Below are positions 7,694-16,010 of a stretch of DNA of 30,754 bases, in pieces. The DNA is from Candidatus Dadabacteria bacterium (GTDB lineage Bacteria; Desulfobacterota_D; UBA1144; Nemesobacterales; JADFKM01): NCBI GenBank assembly GCA_022564935.1, contig JADFKM010000021.1:1-30754 (forward strand), written 5' to 3'. Every line of letters starts with the position of its first letter. Position 1 is the first letter of the stretch. The notes below the pieces were generated by a model, which worked only from the letters and a program-made list of their open reading frames with translations, ran no database searches and was not told the origin of the DNA. The position numbers were made by a program, and so were the translations under genes.

Positions 7694-9499
7694 TCAGGCG
7701 CTTTCCTTTTTTTCTTCCTTCTTATCCACCTTTATGCTCAGCTCGAGCAGCTGGCTCAGCTCCACCGCGGATGGCGCTTCGGTATATGGACACGACCCTT
7801 TCTGCGTTTTGGGGAACGCAATTACATCCCTGATAGACGGGCTTCCGGCAAGGAGCGTGACGAGCCTGTCCAGCCCCAGGGCGATGCCCCCGTGAGGCGG
7901 GGCCCCGTAGTCAAGGGCCGTCAATAGAAAACCGAACTTCTCAGTAACTTCCTCTTCGTCCAGCCCGAGCGCTTTGAACATTTTTTGCTGGATGTCGGAA
8001 CGGTGTATCCTGATGCTCCCTCCGCCGATCTCGACCCCGTTTATGATCACATCGTACGCCCTTGACAGGACTTTAAGGGGCTCGGTCTCAAGCAGGTCGA
8101 TGTGCTCTTCCTTAGGGGAAGTAAAAGGGTGGTGAATGGAGGTATAGCGGTGTTCCGTAGAGTCGAACTCAAGAAGCGGGAAATCGACGACCCAGAGGAA
8201 CTCGAACCCGCCCGTATCTATCATCCCGAAACGCTTTCCGAGGCGCAACCGTATGCTCGAAAGGACACTATTCACAACCGCCGGCTCGTCCGCGGCGAAG
8301 AAGACTATGTCGCCGTCCTCCATGTTGAGGGTCGCTTTCATTGACTTAGTTTCCGACTCGCTTAGGAACTTCGTTATGGGCGACTGCCACTCGGCTCCCT
8401 GCACCCTTATCCATGCAAGCCCCTTTGCCCCCAGGGACTGTGCGTACTCGGTGAGGTCGTCTATCTCCTTGCGGGACAGCTCCGGTGCCTTCCCCTTTGC
8501 GTTAAGGGCTTTGATGATCCCGCCACGCTTAATGGCGCCGCTGAACACCTTGAACTCCGATTTCATGAAAGCCTCGCTTATGTCTTCGAGCTCAAGTCCG
8601 AACCTGGTATCGGGGCTGTCCGTGCCGTATCTGAGCATAGCCTCTTCGTAGCTCATCCTTGGGAAAGGAACGGGAATATCTAAACCCCTTGCCTTTTTGA
8701 ATATCGTACTTAGCATTCCCTCGACCGTCTCTATCACATCGTCTTCGCTCACAAACGACATCTCGAAGTCGATCTGAGTGAACTCCGGCTGTCGGTCGGC
8801 CCTCAAGTCCTCGTCCCTGAAGCATTTGGCGATTTGGTAATACCTGTCGAAGCCCGAGATCATCAGGGTCTGTTTCAGCAGCTGCGGAGACTGCGGCAGG
8901 GCGTAGAACGCACCAGGACTCAGGCGGCTGGGCACCAGGAAGTCCCTCGCTCCCTCGGGTGTCGATTTGGTGAGGAATGGGGTTTCGATCTCTATGAAAC
9001 CCTCGGTGTTGAGGAACGAGCGGGCGGCGGTCACGACGCCGTGGCGCAGAAGGAGGTTTTCCTTCATAACCGGTCTCCTGAGGTCTAAGAAGCGGTACTT
9101 GAGCCTTAGGAGCTCGTCTACGTTTATCTCGTTCTCAATGAGGAAGGGGAGCACCTTGGAGGTGTTGAGCACCCTGACCTCGTCTGCGAAGACCTCGATT
9201 TCGCCGGTGTCGATATTCGGGTTGAGCGTTTCTTCGGGTCTGTTCCTTACCTTGCCCTTCACTGCTATGACCCACTCGTCTTTTATCTGCTCGGCAATTT
9301 CCCAGGCCGCTTTTTCGTGCTCCGGGTTGAGTACGATCTGCACTATGCCTTCGCGGTCTCTGAGGTCGATGAATATCACACCGCCGTGGTCTCTTTTGGA
9401 CTGAACCCACCCCATGACCGTGACGAGGCGTTCAAGGTCGGCGGCCCTGAGAGATCCGCAGTGGTCTGACCTCTTCCAATCGCCCAAGAAATCAAGCAT
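7694..9499 (-). CDS. aspS: Aspartyl-tRNA synthetase
   Basis: It charges tRNA-Asp (or Asp/Asn tRNA if non-discriminating) in the cytoplasm. The 601-residue product matches bacterial AspRS (about 590). It has the N-terminal anticodon-binding OB fold (VMGWVQSKRDHGGVIFIDLRD), class II motif 2 (CFRDEDLRADRQPEFTQID), the bacterial insertion (GAD-like) domain in the middle, and motif 3 (GIALGLDRLV) near the end. A longer open frame to 9598 exists, but ATG 9499 follows AAAGGAG at proper spacing and begins MLDFLGDWKRSDHCG, which fits the family. Another ATG four bases earlier is out of frame and stops at once. No gatCAB gene is in the window, so specificity cannot be judged. Confidence 0.97.
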   Translation of the reverse strand: MLDFLGDWKRSDHCGSLRAADLERLVTVMGWVQSKRDHGGVIFIDLRDREGIVQIVLNPEHEKAAWEIAEQIKDEWVIAVKGKVRNRPEETLNPNIDTGEIEVFADEVRVLNTSKVLPFLIENEINVDELLRLKYRFLDLRRPVMKENLLLRHGVVTAARSFLNTEGFIEIETPFLTKSTPEGARDFLVPSRLSPGAFYALPQSPQLLKQTLMISGFDRYYQIAKCFRDEDLRADRQPEFTQIDFEMSFVSEDDVIETVEGMLSTIFKKARGLDIPVPFPRMSYEEAMLRYGTDSPDTRFGLELEDISEAFMKSEFKVFSGAIKRGGIIKALNAKGKAPELSRKEIDDLTEYAQSLGAKGLAWIRVQGAEWQSPITKFLSESETKSMKATLNMEDGDIVFFAADEPAVVNSVLSSIRLRLGKRFGMIDTGGFEFLWVVDFPLLEFDSTEHRYTSIHHPFTSPKEEHIDLLETEPLKVLSRAYDVIINGVEIGGGSIRIHRSDIQQKMFKALGLDEEEVTEKFGFLLTALDYGAPPHGGIALGLDRLVTLLAGSPSIRDVIAFPKTQKGSCPYTEAPSAVELSQLLELSIKVDKKEEKKESA

Positions 9500-9974
9500 A
9501 CATAAGCTCCTTTGTGCCTCGACTAGAGTACTCAAGTGGTTGGTAATTTTGGTAAAAGAAGCCGCGGCGAATATCATGTTACCCAAATAACCGGCCAACT
9601 CAAGCCGAGGGTTGCATACACTCTATATTGCTGCATTCAGCATGGAATTCAACACATCCGGTAATTTCATCCGCGTCGCCCTCGCCCCGTCTCGTAGTTG
9701 TGGAGTTTTGTACATATCGGGGCTTCTTGAACAATATCTTGGCCCCTCCCTTTTTGAGGGGGGTGTATTTCACCGCATAAGGCGGGTTTCTTGGAGCTTT
9801 AAAGATGGTTGACAATGAGGAGAAAACTGAGTAAATATATGTTGTCCTCGAGCAGGTAAGGATGCATTTCAGGGGTTGCTTGTTTAAAACCTAACTTGCA
9901 GAATTTATGTCATTCGAGATGAATGAGCCCCCTGAGATGGGCTGCTGTAAGCATTAGTCTGGAGGTCAGGAGTT
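9500..9974. other. 475-base intergenic region between divergent aspS and the acyl-CoA dehydrogenase gene
   Basis: No gene is supported here. Short open frames on both strands lack family resemblance and ribosome sites. A small inverted repeat, CCCCTC (9743-9748) and GAGGGG (9756-9761) with a 7-base loop, has no following T run; its translation-like pattern is common in dispersed intergenic repeats. Promoters for both flanking genes should lie here, but I see no convincing -35/-10 pair. GGAG at about 9961-9970 serves the dehydrogenase. Confidence 0.4.
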
Positions 9975-11138
9975 ATGTCGCTACTCACCGAGGAGCATGA
10001 AGAGATTCGAACTGCCGTTAGGAAATTTACCGAGGAAGAAGTGGTGCCTATTGCACAGGCGCTTGACACACGCAACGAGGAAATTCCCCAGGAGATAATC
10101 AAGCAAATGGCCGAGCTGGGGTACTTCGGCCTCATATTTCCCGATGAGTACGACGGCGTGGGGCTCGACTATATCAGCATGGCCATAGTTGCCGAGGAGC
10201 TTAGCCGCGGATGGCTAAGCGTTGGAAGTGTTATGACGCGAAGCATTATCACGGGCACCCTGCTGCTCGCCCACGGCACCGACGAGCAGAAGCAACGGTG
10301 GCTCCCCGGCATAGCGCGCGGAGAAATCATGACGGCTGCTGCTTTTACCGAGCCCGATTCCGGCTCGGATACTGGCAGCATGAAGCTGCGCGCGAAGAAA
10401 AAAGGCGACGGCTACGTGCTAAGCGGCGAGAAGATGTGGGTCACGTTTGCAAACCGCGCACACATACTCACGGTGCTTGCCCGCACTGACCCCGACCCTA
10501 AATCCAGACACCGCGGTCTCAGCATATTCCTCGTGGAGAAGGAGCCGGGGGAAACCATCGACCACCCCAATATACAGGGCGAACCGATACCCACTGTAGG
10601 CTATCACGGGATGCGCTCCTACAGCCTCAGCTTCGACGAGTGCTTCGTCCCCGCTGAGAACCTCATCAGCCTGGAAGAGAATAAGGGCTTTTACCAGCTG
10701 ATGGCCACATACGAGTCTGCGAGGATACAGACGGCCTCGCGGGCTGTGGGGGTTGCGCAGGCGGCGTTTGAAGCCGCCCTCAAGTACTCGAAAGAGCGGC
10801 ACCAGTTCGGACAGCCCATCTCGAACTTTCAGGCAATAAGGATGAAGCTCTCCGAGATGGCCTCGAAGATCGAGGCCGCCAGGCAGCTTGTCTACTACGC
10901 GTCCTCGATGAAGGACAGCGGCAAGCGCTGCGACCTGGAGGCCGGCATGGCTAAGGTGATTGCCGCCGAGATGGTCGAGTACGTAACCCGGGAGGCCATG
11001 CAGGTGTTCGGCGGGTACGGCTACTCGAAGGAATACCCTGTGGAGAGGTTCTGGCGCGACGGAAGGGTGATAAGCCTTTTTGAGGGCACGACCGAAATTC
11101 AGCACGAAGTTATAGCGAGGCGTCTGCTTGAGCAGTAA
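9975..11138 (+). CDS. Acyl-CoA dehydrogenase
   Basis: This FAD enzyme oxidises an acyl-CoA to the 2-enoyl-CoA and passes electrons to electron-transfer flavoprotein. The 387-residue length is typical. It contains FTEPDSGSDTGSMK (FAD/substrate loop), YSKERHQFGQPISNFQAIR, QVFGGYGYSKEYPVERFWRD and SLFEGTTEIQ. Glu of FEGT (about residue 370) aligns with the catalytic base of MCAD/SCAD-type enzymes. CAGGAG lies just ahead of the ATG. The chain length or acyl group cannot be told. The CitE-like lyase gene follows 81 bases downstream on the same strand, suggesting a shared CoA-ester pathway. Confidence 0.93.
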   Translation: MSLLTEEHEEIRTAVRKFTEEEVVPIAQALDTRNEEIPQEIIKQMAELGYFGLIFPDEYDGVGLDYISMAIVAEELSRGWLSVGSVMTRSIITGTLLLAHGTDEQKQRWLPGIARGEIMTAAAFTEPDSGSDTGSMKLRAKKKGDGYVLSGEKMWVTFANRAHILTVLARTDPDPKSRHRGLSIFLVEKEPGETIDHPNIQGEPIPTVGYHGMRSYSLSFDECFVPAENLISLEENKGFYQLMATYESARIQTASRAVGVAQAAFEAALKYSKERHQFGQPISNFQAIRMKLSEMASKIEAARQLVYYASSMKDSGKRCDLEAGMAKVIAAEMVEYVTREAMQVFGGYGYSKEYPVERFWRDGRVISLFEGTTEIQHEVIARRLLEQ

Positions 11139-11219
11139 GGGCGCTGTGGCCCCGAAACGATATTAACTGGTGAAATTAACTCGCGATTTTAATTAGAGTA
11201 TCAAGGAGGACTGTCAACG

Positions 11220-12245
11220 GTGTTTGTATTAGACGGAGGCACGAGGGTTGTAGTTCCCAGAACCGAGCTTACCTATCCGGGGCACAGCATGAAGCTACAC
11301 GTCAGTGCGGCCAACCCCCTGAAGTCTCCCGTAGACCACGTGATGGCGGACCTCGAGGACGCCTGTCCCTATGAGTTCAAGGGGGAAGAGAGCCGCGGGG
11401 TGATGGTCGAGGCCCTGAACACGCTCGATTTCGGCAACAAGGTCATAACCGTAAGGCCTAACAACCTCCGCTCCGAGTTCTTCGAAGGGGACATGGACGC
11501 CATTATGCGAGGGGCCGTAGACAGGTTCCACGGCTTGATAATACCCAAGGTCGAGGGCCCCGAAGATGTGAGGCAGGTCTCGGCTCTGCTCGATGAGCTG
11601 GAGGCAAAATACGCCTGGAAGACTAATGTGGCCATTGAGACCCTCATCGAGAGACCGCACGCTCTTGTGCGAGCGCACGAGATTGCGACCTCCTCGCCTC
11701 GCATGGTTGGTCTTATATTCGGGATCGCTGACTATACGGCGGAGCTGGGAGTCGACCCCGACCTGATGCTTGATGGGCAGAACGACTATTTTTACTACGA
11801 GAAGAAGGCCGTTGTAACCGCCGCAAAGGCCGCAGGTCTCCACGCTATCGACAATGTATATCTGCGAATCTGGCGTAAGAGCGACACCCCGGAAACTGTT
11901 GAAGAGGTTGAGAAGGGTCTTCGCAGCAAGAACCTGGGCTCTGCCTCGATAGGGATGGACGGCACATGGGTGATTCACCCGCAGCAGGCCGCCATTGCCA
12001 ACGATAGTTTTACCCCTTCTGACAAGCTCATTGACGAATCGAAGCACCAGCTCGAGTTCTATCACGACCAGGGGGGGGGCTCGATGTTCGACCCGGCCAC
12101 GGGGCAGATGATCGACGAAGCTACAGCCAAAATTGCGCTCATGACGGTGGCAAAGGCCTACATGGCGGGCAAGGTCGATAAGGAATACGTGGACGCTATG
12201 GCCGAGAAGAGCCGCGCCATAACCGGCTACGATATAAGGGGGTAG
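11220..12245 (+). CDS. HpcH/HpaI aldolase / CitE-like (malyl-CoA lyase type) protein
   Basis: This 341-residue TIM-barrel lyase of the CitE/malyl-CoA lyase superfamily would cleave or form a beta-hydroxyacyl-CoA such as malyl- or methylmalyl-CoA. Family landmarks are RTELTYPGHSMK (N-terminal PG motif), HVMADLEDACP (acidic Mg2+-binding pair), AIETLIERPHAL (conserved Glu) and GLIFGIADYTAELGVD. The start is GTG 11220, because a strong AAGGAGGA sits nine bases upstream and no ATG fits. A run of nine G (12071-12079) encodes Gly-Gly-Gly and keeps the frame. Substrate is not determined. It probably works with the acyl-CoA dehydrogenase just upstream. It ends in TAG. Confidence 0.85.
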   Translation: MFVLDGGTRVVVPRTELTYPGHSMKLHVSAANPLKSPVDHVMADLEDACPYEFKGEESRGVMVEALNTLDFGNKVITVRPNNLRSEFFEGDMDAIMRGAVDRFHGLIIPKVEGPEDVRQVSALLDELEAKYAWKTNVAIETLIERPHALVRAHEIATSSPRMVGLIFGIADYTAELGVDPDLMLDGQNDYFYYEKKAVVTAAKAAGLHAIDNVYLRIWRKSDTPETVEEVEKGLRSKNLGSASIGMDGTWVIHPQQAAIANDSFTPSDKLIDESKHQLEFYHDQGGGSMFDPATGQMIDEATAKIALMTVAKAYMAGKVDKEYVDAMAEKSRAITGYDIRG

Positions 12246-12340
12246 GGGACTTGCCTCGTCATATCCTTGCGTTATGTGGATTGTAATTTATTCTTGGAAA
12301 GATAGAACGGAGCTCGGGGATTGATTAACGGAGGGGTTTG

Positions 12341-12940
12341 ATGCGAGTTTGGTCGATAGTCGTTATTTCCATGATCTTCGTTTTGCCTACCGGCATATCT
12401 TACGGTTCCAGTTCGGTCGTCCGTAACCAAAGCTCCGCCCTCGGGTTTGAATTCGGTATGTCTGAAAAGAAGGCGAAGAAGCGGATAGAGTCTCGTGGGA
12501 GAAGAATAGTACAAAACACGGTAGATTCGAAGAAGATAAGGACTATTGTTGTCGATGGGGCTTTCGTGGAAGTTCCTTTCGATGTCGAAGGTCTGAACAT
12601 AAGAACGAGGCTAGAGTTCTGGGATAAAGACCTCGTCGCCTCTTCGCTCCTGATCGAAGCTAGTGATACACAGAGCTACGATGCGCTCAGTGAACAACTA
12701 ACCGACTACATGATTGACCGTTATGGCCGGTACCGCTTCAAAGAGTCGTTTATGAACACTACGACCTTGACATGGCACCTCAAAGACGTTTCGGTAGTTC
12801 TGAGCTCAAACCCGCGGAAAATACGGTGTAAGATAGAATATACATTCAAATCTCTTTACCAGGATAGGAAGGCGGATGAGTACGATAAGGCTCAGCGCCC
12901 CGACACCAAAGACGCCGCTAAAGATATGTTTTTGAAGTAG
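12341..12940 (+). CDS. Secreted protein of unknown function
   Basis: I do not recognise this family. The 199-residue product begins with a signal peptide (MRVWSIVVISMIFVLP, cleavage probably after the GISYGSS region) and should be periplasmic or exported. The mature part is charged, with a FEFGMSEKKAKKRIESRG segment that looks helical, and ends in a very hydrophilic tail (DRKADEYDKAQRPDTKDAAKD). The FGMS-xxxAxxxI pattern resembles small periplasmic proteins that begin their mature part with a helix, but no assignment is possible. GGAGG lies six bases ahead of ATG 12341. It ends in TAG 13 bases before the tRNA gene. Confidence 0.75.
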   Translation: MRVWSIVVISMIFVLPTGISYGSSSVVRNQSSALGFEFGMSEKKAKKRIESRGRRIVQNTVDSKKIRTIVVDGAFVEVPFDVEGLNIRTRLEFWDKDLVASSLLIEASDTQSYDALSEQLTDYMIDRYGRYRFKESFMNTTTLTWHLKDVSVVLSSNPRKIRCKIEYTFKSLYQDRKADEYDKAQRPDTKDAAKDMFLK

Positions 12941-12953
12941 CCCTGTGCTCAGC

Positions 12954-13031
12954 GCCCCCATAGCTCAGTTTGGATAGAGCATCGGACTTCGAATCCGCAG
13001 GTCGGGGGTTCAAATCCCTCTGGGGGCGCCA
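12954..13031 (+). tRNA. tRNA-Arg (anticodon UCG), CCA encoded
   Basis: The cloverleaf folds by eye. Acceptor GCCCCCA pairs with TGGGGGC, then discriminator G and encoded CCA. The D stem is GCTC/GAGC. The anticodon arm is TCGGA-CTTCGAA-TCCGC, with a mismatch at 27-43. The T arm is GGGGG-TTCAAAT-CCCTC with one G-T pair. Anticodon TCG reads CGA/CGN arginine codons. A T7 run (about 13033-13039) follows directly and may end transcription. The gene marks the left edge of the AT-rich segment. Confidence 0.95.
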
Positions 13032-13386
13032 CTTTTTTTCAGTTATATCAGTCACTTCTTCTTTTGATGGCCGGGCTCATCCCTATCTAAAATGGCTTTA
13101 ACCGACTGAATAAGGGGTTCTTCGAATAGCTTCCTCAAATTGTTCGAAGGAACGGCACGGATCTCCATCCCCGATAAATATAGGACTTGGAGTGGAGAGA
13201 GACGAAAGACGAAATGTATTCAGGAGCTTCCCAACAGCTTGCCTGGAAAATATCCTTGACTTTACAACCGGTTGTTACAAACTCAAAGCTGATGGACATC
13301 AACAAAATCTTCCTCTCAATCACGATAGGCGTGGGCGTGATTCACTTCTTCGGGTGCAAGGAATTACACAGAAATTAGGAGATATT
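13032..13386. other. 355-base region after the tRNA without a supported gene
   Basis: Open frames of up to 62-113 codons overlap on both strands here, but none has a ribosome site or a recognisable product. A 28-codon stretch from 13292 reads like a short lipoprotein-type leader (IGVGVIHFFGC) and stops at 13378. Composition begins to shift toward AT. It may hold decayed sequence at the edge of the accessory segment. Confidence 0.3.
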
Positions 13387-13533
13387 ATGAAGCAGGTCTT
13401 TATGACGGTTATGGCAGTAATTATTGGCGCTGGTGTTGTAATTGCTCACTCTCAAACTGAAATTAGTGTAAATTCAATGCCGCCGGTGGTAGTAAAGACG
13501 TTTCCACAAGCTGGAGATATTTTTGATTATTAA
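13387..13533 (+). pseudogene. 5' stub of a secreted Ig-like-domain protein
   Basis: ATG 13387 follows TTAGGAG at good spacing. The 48-residue product starts with a signal peptide (MKQVFMTVMAVIIGAGVVIA) and continues ISVNSMPPVVVKTFPQAGD, then ends at TAA. PPVVVKTxPxxGD is the usual beginning of a bacterial Ig-like (SbsA-type) domain in secreted proteins, which normally runs on for 80 or more residues; here the reading stops almost at once. I infer that the gene was cut when the AT-rich DUF2971 segment arrived. It could still be expressed as a tiny secreted peptide. Confidence 0.5.
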
Positions 13534-13545
13534 AGGGATGACAGC

Positions 13546-13576
13546 ACTGAAAAATTTTAATCTCGCTTTTTTCAGT
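13546..13576. repeat. 9-bp inverted repeat at the 3' end of the DUF2971 gene
   Basis: ACTGAAAAA (13546-13554) and TTTTTCAGT (13568-13576) form a perfect 9-bp stem with a 13-base loop, and it contains the DUF2971 stop codon. It sits between converging genes. It is AT-rich, so it is a weak terminator at best; it could also be an end of the inserted segment. Confidence 0.4.
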
Positions 13577-14375
13577 ATTCAATTTCTTTGAAATCTAGTC
13601 CGAATGCTGTGTCCATAATCGAGGCTTGATATAGGGGAATTTTGCGATTTTTTGAATTCAGTACTTTAATAATATTCTCTTTATGTTCTTCTGCAATTCT
13701 ATACCCAAGTATTATTTTGCAAATAACATCATCGGGAACATTAAGTGTGAAATTCGTATGGTCTTTCCCAATAGAGATAAGACGCCATTCTCTTTCATAT
13801 TTCCAATCAATAGATTTTACAATTACTGATTTCAAAACATAATTGTACTTATCAGGTTCATCGGGGATTAATTCTGGATATTCTCGAACATAATCTATTG
13901 GGTATAAATCTATTGTTCCTACTTTCTTAAAATTTAACTCAAAATATTTGACTATTTTTTTGGTATCAAATCCAACACAAATTCCTTTATGATGATCAGC
14001 ATAATGCGACCACATGGGGATATTGTCTGCGATTTCAGACAATGTACAGATACCAAAACGTTTTTTCTTGATTCCATATTGAATTTCTTTTTGTTTTTTA
14101 GGATTTTTAGAAGTACCTGCCTTTATTAATCTTTGCTTGGCTTTACGCCTAGCTTCTTTGGGCTTCAAACTTGGATACATTTCTTTAATATGTTTCGTCG
14201 CCTTTTTTATCAATACATCTTCTGTATAAATAATAGGAATTGTTCCTTCAAATGGGTCATTGAATCTATCAACAGAAGAAAAAAATATTTCGCTGTGTGT
14301 GAGCAATCTTCTATGAAATTTATTATCCCATGAACGATACTTATACAGAGTTTGTGGAATTTCCTTATGATTCAT
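13572..14375 (-). CDS. DUF2971 family protein
   Basis: This 267-residue soluble protein has the DUF2971 landmarks LYKYRS (10-15), FNDPFEG (38-44), MWSHYADHHKGICVGFD (121-137) and W-x-YEREWRL (190-198). The family's function is not established; members are scattered in accessory regions and are thought by some to be linked to conflict or defence loci, which I cannot test here. The gene is much more AT-rich than the rest of the window, with many AAA/ATT codons, indicating recent acquisition. It stands alone on the minus strand between the Ig-like stub and the feo operon. The start is ATG 14375 with only a weak GAAG upstream. Confidence 0.85.
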   Translation of the reverse strand: MNHKEIPQTLYKYRSWDNKFHRRLLTHSEIFFSSVDRFNDPFEGTIPIIYTEDVLIKKATKHIKEMYPSLKPKEARRKAKQRLIKAGTSKNPKKQKEIQYGIKKKRFGICTLSEIADNIPMWSHYADHHKGICVGFDTKKIVKYFELNFKKVGTIDLYPIDYVREYPELIPDEPDKYNYVLKSVIVKSIDWKYEREWRLISIGKDHTNFTLNVPDDVICKIILGYRIAEEHKENIIKVLNSKNRKIPLYQASIMDTAFGLDFKEIEY

Positions 14376-14423
14376 AACGGTTCTTCAAATTGATTTTTAC
14401 CAAATATTCATTGATATATAATA

Positions 14424-14452
14424 ATTAAACTATGAAAAATAAACAAGTTCAA
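14424..14452 (-). promoter_or_regulatory. Probable promoter of the DUF2971 gene
   Basis: On the minus strand TTGAAC, 17 bases, TTTAAT (5 of 6), about 50 bases ahead of the start codon, in AT-rich DNA where chance matches are common. Confidence 0.35.
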
Positions 14453-14588
14453 AGTAGTGTATGTTTTGATAATTCCCCGAGATTTCATAATTTAAGCAAC
14501 ATATTTATATCTTTTCTCCCTTTGATTTTCGTTTCCCACTAAAAGCTCCATATTTAAATATCATTAATGGGCGCTCTGCTCATTGACC

Positions 14589-15995
14589 TCAAATCCCGCT
14601 TTGCAATAGTCTCCACAATTGTGCGACTATAAAAGTTACTATAAACGCGATCAAGAGGGGCATGAAAGCGCTAATGAGGGTCCATTTTCTACTTCTCGTT
14701 TCCTTCCAGATAGTGAGAATAGTAGTTGAACAGGGGTTATGAAGCACGGCAAAAAGCATCAGGCATGAGGCGGTAAGAAGAGTCCACCCGGCCTGATCTA
14801 CCAGGAGATGTCGAAGCTCGCTTAAGCTATTGAGATCCGTCATGGCTCCTACCCCGAGGTAACCCATTATAATAGTAGGAACCACTATCTCATTAGCGGG
14901 TATAGCTATTATATACGCAAGAAGAATTACACCATCCAAGCCTATTGCCGTGCCTAAGGGGGTAAGGAAATCGGAAACGATCTTCACCAGGCTCTCGTTC
15001 CCAATATGAATGTTAGCCATAAGCCAGATTGCCCCACCTGCCGGGGCAGCCATAATAATTGCTCTCCGTAGCACGAAAATCGTCCTATCAATAATAGAGG
15101 TATAGACAACTCGCATGATGCTTGGTCTTCTATAAGGTGGAAGTTCAAGAGTAAATGCGCTGGCTTCACCCTTTAGTATAGTCTTAGTGAGGAGCCATGA
15201 AACAATCAGGGTAAATATAATCCCCACTAGCACAGATCCAACTACTGCTCCCGCAGCAATAATGGATGAAAAAGAGGAAGGAGATGTAGAGGCAAAAAAA
15301 ACAATGCCCAGCATAATCAATGTTGGGAACCTTCCGTTACAGGGAACAAAGTTATTTGTCAATATAGCAATCAGTTTTTCCCTTGGTGATTCAATTATCC
15401 TAGCGGAAATCACTCCTGCGGCATTGCATCCGAATCCCATGGTCATGGTAAGGGCTTGTTTGCCGTGAGCTCCTACTTTCTTAAAGAGCCAGTCCGTATT
15501 GAAGGCTACACGCGGGAGGTAGCCCAAGTCTTCGAGAATGGTAAATATAGGAAAAAAAATCATCATGGGGGGAAGCATGACACTCGTAACCCATGCGAGT
15601 CCCTTATAAACTCCGTGCCATATGAATCCTGTGATCCACCAGGGCATATGAAGCCATTCAAACAATCTTGCGCCATAATCTCCTATAGAGAAAAGCAGAG
15701 TTGCAAGGAATTGCGAAGGATAGTTTGCCCCTACAATAGTGACCCAGAAGACAACGGCAAGTCCAAGGAACATAAGGGGCAGTCCCCATAAGGGGTGGGT
15801 GACTATACGATCTATCTTTATATCCCAGTTTTTCCTCTCGCCGTCCTCAAAGTGAGACACTGAGCCTGCGATGCGTTCAGACTCGGTATAAATGCCTTCC
15901 ACAAGTATATCTCTGAAATCATCACTAAGAGCTTCTCTCAGAGCACGCGCTTTTTGGAGAATAGAGAGCCCCTTCATATAATCTTTATGATGCAT
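14589..15995 (-). CDS. feoB: Ferrous iron transporter FeoB, membrane (permease) part as a separate ORF
   Basis: This 468-residue integral membrane protein holds the FeoB helical linker and both Gate domains. Landmarks are IDRIVTHPLWGLPL at the first helix, MGFGCNAAGVISARIIESP and NNFVPCNGRFPTLI (conserved GCN and PCNGRFP of Gate 1), and LHNPCSTTILTIWKE near the end. It lacks the GTPase, which is encoded immediately upstream. The two ORFs are in the same frame, separated by TAG plus five codons, and together they give 748 residues, a normal FeoB length. A GGGAA sits seven bases ahead of ATG 15995, so independent translation is possible. Whether this is a natural split FeoB or a single nonsense change is not decidable here. 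It ends in TGA. Confidence 0.93.
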   Translation of the reverse strand: MHHKDYMKGLSILQKARALREALSDDFRDILVEGIYTESERIAGSVSHFEDGERKNWDIKIDRIVTHPLWGLPLMFLGLAVVFWVTIVGANYPSQFLATLLFSIGDYGARLFEWLHMPWWITGFIWHGVYKGLAWVTSVMLPPMMIFFPIFTILEDLGYLPRVAFNTDWLFKKVGAHGKQALTMTMGFGCNAAGVISARIIESPREKLIAILTNNFVPCNGRFPTLIMLGIVFFASTSPSSFSSIIAAGAVVGSVLVGIIFTLIVSWLLTKTILKGEASAFTLELPPYRRPSIMRVVYTSIIDRTIFVLRRAIIMAAPAGGAIWLMANIHIGNESLVKIVSDFLTPLGTAIGLDGVILLAYIIAIPANEIVVPTIIMGYLGVGAMTDLNSLSELRHLLVDQAGWTLLTASCLMLFAVLHNPCSTTILTIWKETRSRKWTLISAFMPLLIAFIVTFIVAQLWRLLQSGI

Positions 15996-16010
15996 GGTAT
16001 TGTTCCCGAC

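Noticed and set aside
9743-9761. CCCCTC/GAGGGG hairpin as a terminator.
   Set aside because: No T run on either strand and no gene ending next to it.
10419-11105. Long minus-strand open frame (228 codons).
   Set aside because: It is the shadow of the acyl-CoA dehydrogenase gene, with no ribosome site or family motif.
13135-13533. Overlapping short frames on both strands after the tRNA (13135-13323 minus, 13192-13533 plus).
   Set aside because: No ribosome sites and no recognisable products; only the 13387-13533 part has a start signal and a family-like sequence, and it is in another reading unit.
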